A DNA stretch of 64,000 bases, taken from positions 372,001 to 436,000 of the forward strand of contig DBIA01000021.1 in NCBI GenBank assembly GCA_002296525.1. Reading direction: 5' to 3'. A program made the translations under genes and the position numbers. The notes beneath the pieces were generated by a model. It saw only the letters and a program-made list of their open reading frames with translations. It was not told the origin of the DNA and did no database searches. Positions 17,192-24,564 of this stretch are shown one piece after another. Position 1 is the stretch's first letter. Each line of letters begins with the position of its first letter. Source of the DNA: Candidatus Neomicrothrix sp. UBA814 (lineage in GTDB: Bacteria > Actinomycetota > Acidimicrobiia > Acidimicrobiales > Poriferisodalaceae).

Positions 17192-17665
17192 ATGGACTTC
17201 ATAGATCGGGAAATACTGCATTTGCTCCAGCATGATGCGACACGTTCATCTCGGGAATTAGGCAGCGAGGTCGGGCTGACAGCAACGCCATGCTGGCGTC
17301 GCATACAGGCTCTGAGGCAATCGGGGGTTATCCAAAGGGAAGTAGCAATTCTTGACCCTTCGCAACTCTCGCTCGATATCAACGCTCTTGTTCAAATTCG
17401 CACCAACGACCACTCAGCTGCTTGGTTATCTGATTTCACTGCAGCTATTGGAGAGTTTCCCGAGATTGTTGAAGCGTTTCGCACAAGCGGGGAAATTGAT
17501 TACATGCTCAGAGTGGTTGTTCCTGACATGAACTCCTATGACGACTTCTACAAACGGCTTATCGAGCGAGTGGCGCTGTACGACGTTCGTACCATTTTTG
17601 AGATGGAGGAACTGAAACGAACAACAGCGCTACCTCTGGACTACGCAGCTTTCGAAGCCCCCTAG
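17192..17665 (+). CDS. Lrp/AsnC family transcriptional regulator
   Basis: A 157-residue leucine-responsive-type regulator. The N-terminal winged HTH is MDFIDREILHLLQHDATRSS through LGSEVGLTATPCWRRIQAL (1-50), where most relatives have a Ser or Arg-rich recognition helix of the same layout, followed by the RAM ligand-binding domain (about 65-150, ending EMEELKRTTALPL). Such proteins respond to amino acids and form octamers. It converges on the selenoprotein operon (3 bp between stop codons), so it is probably not its direct operon partner, although it could regulate nearby genes. Confidence 0.9.
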   Translation: MDFIDREILHLLQHDATRSSRELGSEVGLTATPCWRRIQALRQSGVIQREVAILDPSQLSLDINALVQIRTNDHSAAWLSDFTAAIGEFPEIVEAFRTSGEIDYMLRVVVPDMNSYDDFYKRLIERVALYDVRTIFEMEELKRTTALPLDYAAFEAP

Positions 17666-17668
17666 GGC

Positions 17669-18184
17669 TTAGGCAATCAAAACCTCAACTGCTCTTTTCA
17701 CGGCTTCTCGCGCTCGCTCGTCTAGGCCTTCGTCACTGGCACTAGCTATTGGGTGCTCAATCACTGCAAAGGGATGATCGGGTACACCTTGGACTCGAGC
17801 CATGAGTGCGGCCGCATCGGAAAATGGTGACGTCATGACACTGACTGCTGGCACCCCATTGCGTTCAGCGATCACTGCGTCATGCAAACTGCATGACGAG
17901 CAGCTACCTCAATCCCCTACTCCGCTCAACACGGCGTCCCATCCCATCGCTTCTTTCATCAGCTCAACTTCGGCAGGCGCACTGTAATTCGCCTTGGTCC
18001 GGCGGATGACTTCAGAAACTCCGTAATCGATGCGCAGAATGGCTTCAACGCGATCAAAGAAGGGGACAGTATTTTCCTTGCCGTTTGAAATGACCCCCAC
18101 GACTGCGCCTTCCAGACTAGGGAGGCGTGGGGGCGGCGGCTGAGATGTCGTGTGTTGTTCATGACTCGGATCCATGATTTCCAT
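17669..18184 (-). CDS. UGSC family selenoprotein (in-frame TGA read as selenocysteine)
   Basis: Read through one TGA (17909-17911), the frame encodes 171 residues with Sec at position 92 in GVGDUGSCSSCSLHDAV. The TGA-GGT-AGC-TGC order gives Sec-Gly-Ser-Cys, the motif that names the UGSC family of (seleno)proteins, and the flanking sequence continues without a break in frame or style: VISNGKENTVPFFDRVE upstream, AVIAERNGVPAVSVMTSPF downstream. A SECIS-like hairpin follows the TGA at the expected distance. U92 and C95 form a redox UxxC pair with another Cys at 98, implying oxidoreductase or thiol chemistry, but no activity is established for the family. ATG start 2 bp after the stop of the 351-residue partner, so tight co-translation. 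Ordinary gene callers would split it into two fragments (17909-18184 and 17669-17887). The alternative, a premature stop in a decaying gene, is much less likely given motif and hairpin. Confidence 0.88.
17874..17911 (-). promoter_or_regulatory. Bacterial-type SECIS element and Sec (TGA) codon
   Basis: On the minus strand the TGA (17911-17909) is followed after 10 nt by CGTCATGC, loop AGTTT, GCATGACG: a perfect 8 bp stem (17898-17891 with 17885-17878). A further CTG/CAG pairing (17903-17901 with 17877-17875) extends the stem, leaving a two-base CU bulge on the 5' arm. The apical loop starts 19 nt after the TGA and has G in its second position, both in the range known for bacterial SECIS elements recognised by SelB. 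The hairpin lies within coding sequence, as required in bacteria. Confidence 0.8.
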
Positions 18185-18186
18185 AC

Positions 18187-19242
18187 TTAGGGCACCTCAC
18201 AATCAACACAGGCTCCAACAGGCACTGTAGTTGCGCGACTTTTTGTTCCTAGCCAAGGGGGAATTATTTGCGCGAATCCTCCGGCAGGACCTCCCGCCGC
18301 TACCACAAGTAGATCGTCGGGAGCGGTCATTGCCATGTACTCGCGATCAGCACGATCTTTGACCACCGATCCCTTGCCAACATTTCGCCATTCACCTCGG
18401 GTCACCCTCGCGCGCTCAAATACATAGTTTTGAATGTCATTCTTCGACCACCCCGCGTCAATGAAGTGTTGACGAAGTTGTGGGGGCAGAACCAGCACAT
18501 AGTTACCGGCCCAGATCGAATAGTGGAGTTGGTTCGCTTTTATTTCTGCCGAGAGCGTGTCGCAGACCTCTTCAGGACTTGTCGTCCACTCGTTCATTAT
18601 CTGTCTAGGAGCCATCGCCGCGACTGCGGTTACGGCGGACACACCCGACTCTCCTAGACGTTCTTCCGCAAGCGACGACCATGGCGAATTTTCTTCGTCT
18701 TCTACGAGGCAGTAGGAAAACTTGCCTGGATGACCCAACGTCGACCGATCAATTTCTCCCGGTCGAACATCGAGCAGATTGATCAGGGCGAGACGAACTG
18801 CGCGCCCAACCACAGCAGATGCTCGATCGGTGTTACCCATTGCGTTGAATGTCCCTGTCATCTCCAACTGGTGGCGAATCGGGCCATTAATGATCAAGAG
18901 CACTGCGCATCCACCTGTAGAGGCGGTGGCCCCATGTAGCAAAAAGTCGGGTTGCAACATTGCCGTGAACGCGGTCACCACGAGTGGAAAGTGCTCTGGA
19001 AGACACCCTGCCATAACGCTGTTGACTGCAAGCTTCTCAGCAGTAATAGCCCGCTCCCTCACCGGTTCAACACCCACTAGGTGATCCGGTGGCAGCAGAG
19101 CCCACTCAAGGCAAGCTGCTACCAGATCTGGGCTCGGTGGGATGATCGGAAGACCATCTGTCCAACCGTTGAGGTAGTAAGTCTCCTGAGCGGCTTGGAA
19201 GTCTGAACTATCTATCCGGGAGGAGGTTAGGTCCACGAACAA
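18187..19242 (-). CDS. Unknown 351-residue protein, partner of the UGSC selenoprotein
   Basis: I do not recognise a characterised family. The protein is soluble, with no signal peptide or clear membrane helix. Visible features: an N-terminal YYLNGWTDGLPIIPPSPDLV (about 22-41); a Gly- and Cys-rich stretch HGATASTGGCAVLLIINGP (about 103-121); FNAMGNTDRASAVVGRAVRL, a nucleotide-site-like helix start; a Gly-rich LLVVAAGGPAGGFAQIIPPW near 315-334; and a C-terminus GACVDCEVP, i.e. a CxxC three residues from the end. The terminal dithiol next to a Sec-Cys redox protein suggests the two exchange electrons or form a complex; this is inference. It sits between the amidohydrolase gene (3 bp) and the selenoprotein gene (2 bp). 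Confidence 0.75.
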   Translation of the reverse strand: MFVDLTSSRIDSSDFQAAQETYYLNGWTDGLPIIPPSPDLVAACLEWALLPPDHLVGVEPVRERAITAEKLAVNSVMAGCLPEHFPLVVTAFTAMLQPDFLLHGATASTGGCAVLLIINGPIRHQLEMTGTFNAMGNTDRASAVVGRAVRLALINLLDVRPGEIDRSTLGHPGKFSYCLVEDEENSPWSSLAEERLGESGVSAVTAVAAMAPRQIMNEWTTSPEEVCDTLSAEIKANQLHYSIWAGNYVLVLPPQLRQHFIDAGWSKNDIQNYVFERARVTRGEWRNVGKGSVVKDRADREYMAMTAPDDLLVVAAGGPAGGFAQIIPPWLGTKSRATTVPVGACVDCEVP

Positions 19243-19245
19243 CTC

Positions 19246-20394
19246 CTATGCGACCGTTGCCGCCAAACCATCGCCTCCTACAGGCAGAGTCGATAGGTCA
19301 ATTCCATACAGTTCAGCGGAGTTGTTGCAAAGAATATCTCTGGCTTGTTCAGCGCTTAAATGCGCAGCGTGCTCATCCAACATCTCCTGACTCCAAGGCC
19401 ACGTACTGTCACTGTGGGGGAAGTCATTCGCCCAAAGCAATCTTTTGTGATTGACATGATCGACCATTTTGAACGCAATCCAGTCGTCTTGAAATGTCGT
19501 GTAGATATGGTCACGGAAATATTCGCTCGGCAATTTCGATAGTTCTTGCCCAGGTGGGAGCCAATAGCGGTGGCGTTTGTAAGCGTGATCCATTCGGTAC
19601 ATGTAGTGAGGTACCCAGCCCGCATCAGCCTCCACACACACAACTTTGAGACCAGGGTTTCTTTCAAAGACTCCACCAAAAACCAAGGTGCCCATGATGT
19701 CCTGATTGGCCCGAATGATCGTCATGAAAGAGTTAGCTTTCGGCCCTCGCGGTCGCCCTGACTCTCTAGTCGTCAAAATGTGCCAAGAGAGGGGAAGGTC
19801 TAAATCTACAGCTGCTTGCCAAAATGGATCCCATTGAGGGTCGTCATAGTCAAAGTCAGTTCCTGGGTTCCCGGGCATCATCACGCCACGCATGCCAACC
19901 GATTTCATCTCCTCAAGTTCAGCAATGCCTTCTTCGACTGTACGAAGCGGAGTCTGTCCGATAGCTAAAAGCCGATCTTTATTAACTGAGCAATAATCAG
20001 TTATCCACCTGTTGTAGGCATCCATGGACGCCTTCTTATAGTCACCATCTGGGTGATTGCATAAAACCATTCCAACCGACGGATAGATAACTTCTGCAGA
20101 TACGCCATCCCGGTCCTGATCCGCCAATCGATACTCCGAATCCCAGCCACTACGAGGCAGTTCATGCCATTTAGCTTTGGGATTGAGATCCTCTGGGGCT
20201 TGTCCAGCCGCAGCAATCAAACCCATATTGATGGTGCGCTTCATCCCATCAATAACGTAAAGGTCGCCTTTGTCGTCGGTTTCGATTACATGCGGTGCTA
20301 CGTCTCGCCATTTTGGATCGATGTAGTCGGTATAGGTATTAGGAGCCTCAGCGATATGTGAGTCTGCTGAGATGATCGGATAATTGACCTTCAT
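19246..20394 (-). CDS. Amidohydrolase family protein (COG2159-type)
   Basis: A 382-residue metal-dependent hydrolase or decarboxylase of the amidohydrolase-2 (ACMSD-like) group. Landmarks are IISADSHIAEAPNTY at the N-terminus (the second Asp-x-His metal site), LSWHILTTRESG, VCVEADAGWVPHYMYRMDHA (about 248-267) and the late Asp in LLWANDFPHSDSTWPW (about 326-341). Such enzymes decarboxylate or hydrolyse aromatic or other cyclic acids. It leads the operon with the 351-residue protein and the selenoprotein. A paralogue is at 40936-42099. The 74 bp divergent region to the MFS gene contains the perfect palindrome CGCCGGCG (20432-20439) and TGCTAG/CTAGCA arms. Confidence 0.85.
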   Translation of the reverse strand: MKVNYPIISADSHIAEAPNTYTDYIDPKWRDVAPHVIETDDKGDLYVIDGMKRTINMGLIAAAGQAPEDLNPKAKWHELPRSGWDSEYRLADQDRDGVSAEVIYPSVGMVLCNHPDGDYKKASMDAYNRWITDYCSVNKDRLLAIGQTPLRTVEEGIAELEEMKSVGMRGVMMPGNPGTDFDYDDPQWDPFWQAAVDLDLPLSWHILTTRESGRPRGPKANSFMTIIRANQDIMGTLVFGGVFERNPGLKVVCVEADAGWVPHYMYRMDHAYKRHRYWLPPGQELSKLPSEYFRDHIYTTFQDDWIAFKMVDHVNHKRLLWANDFPHSDSTWPWSQEMLDEHAAHLSAEQARDILCNNSAELYGIDLSTLPVGGDGLAATVA

Positions 20395-20468
20395 AAAATC
20401 CCCTTTGGCGCTACTGGCATGCTAGTGAGATCGCCGGCGGTGCGTGGTTCCAGTGCTAGCAATGACGC

Positions 20469-21668
20469 ATGTCCGGCCTGAAAACAAGGATCCAAGATCT
20501 GGAAAAGCTTCTTGTCCTTTGTTTCGCAACATTCTTGGTAATGACCGGTCAGGGAGTAGTCGGACCTGTCGTACCGCTCTACGCTCGGGACTTCGGGGTC
20601 AGCGCGTCAGTAGTCGGCTTGACCCTGACAGTATTTGCTCTCGCACGCTTAATTCTGAATGTTCCGGCTGGCCTAATCGCTGATCGATTTGGGCGGCGAG
20701 TGTTACTCATCGGTGGACCAATATTGACCTCTATTGGAATGTTTGGTTCAGGCTTCGCAAACAGCATCGAATCTCTCCTAGTTTGGCGATTTGTTGCCGG
20801 AGCCGGCTCCGCTTTTTACATGAGCGGCGCGTTGATTTACCTCATCGACATCGCCCCCCCAGACCGTCGAGCAAGGTACGTCGCCACCAATCAATGGGCA
20901 CTGAGCGTGGGAGTGGCATTAGGTCCAGGCGTTGGAGGCTTGATAGCAGAGCGTTGGGGCCTCGCATCTCCTTTCCACGTTGTCGGCATTGTCGGGATCG
21001 CGACTGCTATTTATGCCGCCTTTCGACTCCCCGAAACTAAAGGTTCTCAGGACTCAATCCCGAAGGACAGCGACACCAAAAGCGAAGTTAAGAAAATCAT
21101 TCGCAGCGGACCGTTTCTAGCAATTGCATTTGTTACCGGCACAATTTTCATGACTCGAGCCGGAACCCGAGCGACCCTGGTTCCGCTTCAGGCCGATGAG
21201 GCTTTGGGCTGGGGCCCAGGTCAAATCGGTTTGATATTCACGGTCACGGGGATCATGACTCTCTTTACTTTGTGGCCCGCTGCATGGGCGACAGAGAACA
21301 TCAGTAGAGGTTCAGTAATTCTTTTCTCCGGGGTGGCCGCAGGTATCGGAACATTCGTCATCAGTTTCAGCGCAGCGCCACTTTGGTTTGTTATCGGAAA
21401 CCTCATTATGACTTTAGGGACGGGAACCGCAGGGCCTGCACCTGCGGCATTTGTCGCCGACCTGTTTCCCGAAAGGCTGCGCGGGCTGGGAATCGGTCTC
21501 TACCGTTCTGCTGGGGACGTCGGTTTTGTTGTGGGACCACCCGCTTTGGGCTGGTTAAGCGATACCGCCTCCATGTCGACCGCTTTTCAAATTGCCGGGT
21601 TTTTGGTCGCGGCTGCTGGGGTTATTTTCGTCCTGGTGAACCGAAAGTCACGATTAGTAGATACGTGA
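20469..21668 (+). CDS. MFS transporter
   Basis: A 399-residue MFS carrier, about 12 membrane segments, with loop 2-3 motif GLIADRFGRRVLLIGG (about 67-82) and the second-half copy replaced by a less conserved loop. Style matches multidrug- or sugar-efflux-like carriers (DHA1). It is transcribed divergently from the amidohydrolase-selenoprotein operon and could serve the same pathway. The 3' end overlaps the convergent aldolase gene by 15 bp (21654-21668). Confidence 0.85.
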   Translation: MSGLKTRIQDLEKLLVLCFATFLVMTGQGVVGPVVPLYARDFGVSASVVGLTLTVFALARLILNVPAGLIADRFGRRVLLIGGPILTSIGMFGSGFANSIESLLVWRFVAGAGSAFYMSGALIYLIDIAPPDRRARYVATNQWALSVGVALGPGVGGLIAERWGLASPFHVVGIVGIATAIYAAFRLPETKGSQDSIPKDSDTKSEVKKIIRSGPFLAIAFVTGTIFMTRAGTRATLVPLQADEALGWGPGQIGLIFTVTGIMTLFTLWPAAWATENISRGSVILFSGVAAGIGTFVISFSAAPLWFVIGNLIMTLGTGTAGPAPAAFVADLFPERLRGLGIGLYRSAGDVGFVVGPPALGWLSDTASMSTAFQIAGFLVAAAGVIFVLVNRKSRLVDT

Positions 21669-22451
21669 GGAACCGTCGCCTGTCTCCCCAGCTCGTGCAT
21701 CTTGAAGGTCTCGGTAACTGCCTTTGGCAAGTGCCGCTACATCACCACTAATCGTTTGCATCATGAAGCCCTTCTCTCGTCGGTTGGGTGCCAAACCGAC
21801 AGTCGAATGGATACCTGCAACTTTTCCGGCTTTGTTACAACGCTCGACTATGTATTCGAGAACTTCTTTATATTCTTCGTTGTCATCGCTATACGCAGGG
21901 CCGTATCCGTAACTCAATGAGAGGTCTGAGGGACCTACGTATATGGCGTCGACTCCATCGACAGCCAAAATCTCATCCAAATTTTCTACAGCGTCACGAG
22001 TTTCAATCATTGGTATACACGCGTTGGTGTCATTCGCAGTTGGGTAGTACTCCTCGCCGAGGCTTCGGGCGCGGCCGCCAATAATGGTCGGGCCGTGGCT
22101 TCTTTGTCCGAGAGGCGGATATTTGGTGGCATCTACTGCTCTGACCGCTTCTTCGGCTGAGTTGACCATGGGAATAATGATTCCTTGCGCGCCAGCGTCA
22201 AGCATGCGGCCAATAATGCCTGGCTCGTTCCAGGGGACGCGACAAATAGGGGTGCCCATTTGCGTCAGCGTTATTGCCTGGAGCATCACTGTCGCCACCT
22301 GGTAGTCCGCCATGCCGTGCTGCATATCGATGCACACGTAGTCGAAATCGACTCGCGCCGCTATTTCAGCGGCGTGCGAGTCCGGCAAAGAGAGCCACGT
22401 ACCCAACACCTCCTGGTTCGAAGCCCACTTTTCCATGAGTGTGTTTGACAT
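21654..22451 (-). CDS. HpcH/HpaI aldolase family protein
   Basis: A 265-residue class II pyruvate aldolase (HpcH/HpaI/2-dehydro-3-deoxyglucarate aldolase type), TIM barrel. Motifs: LGTWLSLPDSHAAEIAA (about 17-33), VCIDMQHGM (His base), GAQGIIIPMVNSAEEA (about 93-108), the metal-ligand Glu in IPMIETRD and the AIYVGPSDLSLSYG segment with the metal-ligand Asp (about 173-186). Catalyses retro-aldol cleavage of 4-hydroxy-2-oxo acids to pyruvate and an aldehyde. No obvious operon partner; 160 bp separate it from the divergent DMT gene. Confidence 0.9.
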   Translation of the reverse strand: MSNTLMEKWASNQEVLGTWLSLPDSHAAEIAARVDFDYVCIDMQHGMADYQVATVMLQAITLTQMGTPICRVPWNEPGIIGRMLDAGAQGIIIPMVNSAEEAVRAVDATKYPPLGQRSHGPTIIGGRARSLGEEYYPTANDTNACIPMIETRDAVENLDEILAVDGVDAIYVGPSDLSLSYGYGPAYSDDNEEYKEVLEYIVERCNKAGKVAGIHSTVGLAPNRREKGFMMQTISGDVAALAKGSYRDLQDARAGETGDGSSRIY

Positions 22452-22610
22452 TACGCGCAGCTTTCCGTGACTAACGCCGACGTGGGGTCAGCGAGGACAA
22501 GACCCTTCATTGTTGTTCAAGATGCACCCCAAGGCCACATTCTGTAGACGATTAGTGGCAACAATTGACCGGTTTCAGCTAACTGACTGCTGGGTGCTTA
22601 CATATTAGGT

Positions 22611-23441
22611 ATGGGAGTTTTGTTGTCTCTAGCCACCGCCTTGCTTTATGGCTCCGGTGACTTCTTGGGTGGCTTGACCTCTAAGCGAAATTCTCAGATT
22701 CAGGTCCTCACGGCTATTTCTGTAGTTGGAGTTGCACCTTTGTGGGTCATTGCCCCTCTTGTTGCTGACACAGTGACTCTCAACGATTTGTATCTGGGCG
22801 CCGCCGCCGGACTGGCTGGGATGGCGGGTCTCGGTCTTCTATATCGGGGCTTATCTCGCGGACCGATGTCTGTATTCGCTCCTTTGACGGCAATTGTCTC
22901 TGCTGTATTTCCAGTCATGTGGGGTCTAGCGCGCGGCGATCAACAAATTTTTCGAACCTGGCTAGGAATTTTGTTAGGGCTCCTGGGCATTTTCGTTCTG
23001 GCTCTGCCTGAACATAAGGACAGTTCCCGACTTTCCAGTGCAGTTATTTATGAAGCCATTCTGGCGGGTATTGGATTTGGACTCTTCTTCGCTCTCTTAA
23101 GTGAAACCAATACCGAATCGGCGCCATGGCCCATTGTTGCTGGTCGAACATCTGCCGCTGTGCTCTTACTTATCGTTGCGGTAATCAACAAATCAGCAAT
23201 CCTCCCAACGGGAAGCTGGGCGACGTTATTCGGATGCGCCGCGTGCGATACAGCAGCAAACGTCGCTTTCTTATTTGCGCTCCGTTATGAGCAACTCGGA
23301 TCAGTAGCTGTATTGGCCAGCCTCTACCCTGCTGCAACTGTTCTCTTAGCTCGCGTGGTGCTGCACGAACACCTAACTAAACGACGGATGGTCGGCTTAG
23401 GTCTTGCTTTAGGGGCAGTGGTGCTAGTCGGCTGGACTTAG
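22611..23441 (+). CDS. EamA/DMT family transporter
   Basis: A 276-residue protein with about ten hydrophobic segments in two EamA repeats (about 1-130 and 145-276), each with the typical Gly/Ala-rich helices and the end motif LYRGLSRGPMSVFAPL or FALRYEQLGSVAVLASLYPA that marks EamA domains. Drug/metabolite exporters of this group move amino acids, nucleobases or other metabolites. TACATATT just upstream (about 22599) may be a -10 for a nearly leaderless message. The 159 bp region before it contains no other feature I can support. Confidence 0.85.
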   Translation: MGVLLSLATALLYGSGDFLGGLTSKRNSQIQVLTAISVVGVAPLWVIAPLVADTVTLNDLYLGAAAGLAGMAGLGLLYRGLSRGPMSVFAPLTAIVSAVFPVMWGLARGDQQIFRTWLGILLGLLGIFVLALPEHKDSSRLSSAVIYEAILAGIGFGLFFALLSETNTESAPWPIVAGRTSAAVLLLIVAVINKSAILPTGSWATLFGCAACDTAANVAFLFALRYEQLGSVAVLASLYPAATVLLARVVLHEHLTKRRMVGLGLALGAVVLVGWT

Positions 23442-23445
23442 AAAA

Positions 23446-23754
23446 TCAGCTATCCAAGATGTCATTGAATATGGCGTTCTTTTGATTGAGGATCATGGGC
23501 CCAACCTTGCCAACATATTCAAGCCACGCCGGATCAGAGAACAACGCCGTTCGTTTCTCAGCTCTCTCTTCGAAGCTTTCGTATCGCCACATGTGAACTA
23601 TCTGATTGAGGTCTCCGACCTCACTCACGTAATAGCCAACGGGTTCACCCAAATGGCTTTTTTGAATTTCGAAACCTTCTTCCAGATATAGACCGACGTA
23701 TGCACCGGCCGTTCCTGGTTTCAGCTCATAAGTCCGAATTTCTACGAAACTCAT
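23446..23754 (-). CDS. NIPSNAP family protein
   Basis: A 102-residue dimeric alpha/beta-barrel (ferredoxin-like) protein of the NIPSNAP family: start MSFVEIRTYELKPGTAGAYV, then GYYVSEVGDLNQIVHMWRYE and the C-terminal VGPMILNQKNAI. NIPSNAP members are small ligand-binding or accessory proteins with no settled catalytic role in bacteria. The start at 23754 is chosen because GGAGG (minus strand) lies at the right distance; an in-frame ATG 12 bp earlier overlaps that site. Convergent with the DMT gene (4 bp). Confidence 0.85.
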   Translation of the reverse strand: MSFVEIRTYELKPGTAGAYVGLYLEEGFEIQKSHLGEPVGYYVSEVGDLNQIVHMWRYESFEERAEKRTALFSDPAWLEYVGKVGPMILNQKNAIFNDILDS

Positions 23755-23799
23755 TCTTTCCTCCAATGTTAAAAGTGGTAAAGCCAGACAATTAGCCAG

Positions 23800-24564
23800 C
23801 TAACTGCGCCGATCTTGGAGTACCGGAAATGTCGTTCTGGTCTCCGCAACTACTTCAGCATCCACATCAGCTATCAAAAGGGCTTCACTGGATGCACCCG
23901 AGACCAGTGTTTCACCCCAGGGGTCGATCAGTGCACTATCTCCTACATAGCTGAGCCCATCACCTTCACCAACCCGGTTGACTCCCAACACATATGTTTG
24001 ATTCTCAATCGCACGCGCACGCAATAATGCTTGCCAATGGGTCCTACGACGTTCGGGCCAATTAGCCGGAACAACGAATAAATCGGTGGAATGCGCTGTT
24101 TGCCAAAATTCATCCGCGAATCTGAGGTCATAACAGATAAAGAAAGTTGTTCGGACTCCCTCAATCTCTACCTGTAGGAAATCGCTTCCCGATCCATAGT
24201 GTTCTGGCTCAGTTGAGAAACTAAACGGGTGAATCTTTTTATAGCGGTATAGGTCTCCTGTTGGTGCGGCTAGGACAAGGGTGTTGTATGCAATTCCGTC
24301 GTCCCATCGGGTCGGAATGGAACCTGTCACCCACACCTGGAGGGTTGTGGCTTGTGTCGAAAGAAATTCACAACTTGGACCTTCAAGCGACTCAGCGCAG
24401 AGTTCCGAATTCATGGTGAAGCCTGTTGAGAACATCTCGGTGAGAACGAGAAGTTGCGCTCCGGCAGCGGCTGCGCTTTGCAACTGAGGACCTAGACGTT
24501 CGAAGTTCGCAGGAGGGTCTTCCCACACGATGTCATGCTGAACTGCGGCAATTTTAAGACTCAT
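23800..24564 (-). CDS. Carbon-nitrogen hydrolase (omega-amidase-like nitrilase superfamily)
   Basis: A 254-residue nitrilase-superfamily hydrolase with the Glu-Lys-Cys triad visible in LLVLTEMFSTGF (Glu about 43), RYKKIHPFSF (Lys about 109) and TFFICYDLRFADEF (Cys about 143). The TEMFSTGFTMN pattern is that of omega-amidase/YafV enzymes, which deamidate 2-oxoglutaramate or 2-oxosuccinamate. The gene overlaps the aminotransferase stop by 4 bp (24561-24564), which matches the glutamine transaminase plus omega-amidase couple and strengthens the assignment. Confidence 0.88.
   Translation of the reverse strand: MSLKIAAVQHDIVWEDPPANFERLGPQLQSAAAAGAQLLVLTEMFSTGFTMNSELCAESLEGPSCEFLSTQATTLQVWVTGSIPTRWDDGIAYNTLVLAAPTGDLYRYKKIHPFSFSTEPEHYGSGSDFLQVEIEGVRTTFFICYDLRFADEFWQTAHSTDLFVVPANWPERRRTHWQALLRARAIENQTYVLGVNRVGEGDGLSYVGDSALIDPWGETLVSGASSEALLIADVDAEVVAETRTTFPVLQDRRS

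Noticed and set aside
17669..18184. Pseudogene or frameshift reading of the split frames
   Set aside because: The two parts are in the same frame with a single TGA, the UGSC motif spans it exactly and a SECIS-like hairpin follows, so decay is a poor explanation.
22452..22610. tRNA or small RNA in the gap between the aldolase and DMT genes
   Set aside because: No cloverleaf pairing or strong hairpin could be found by eye.
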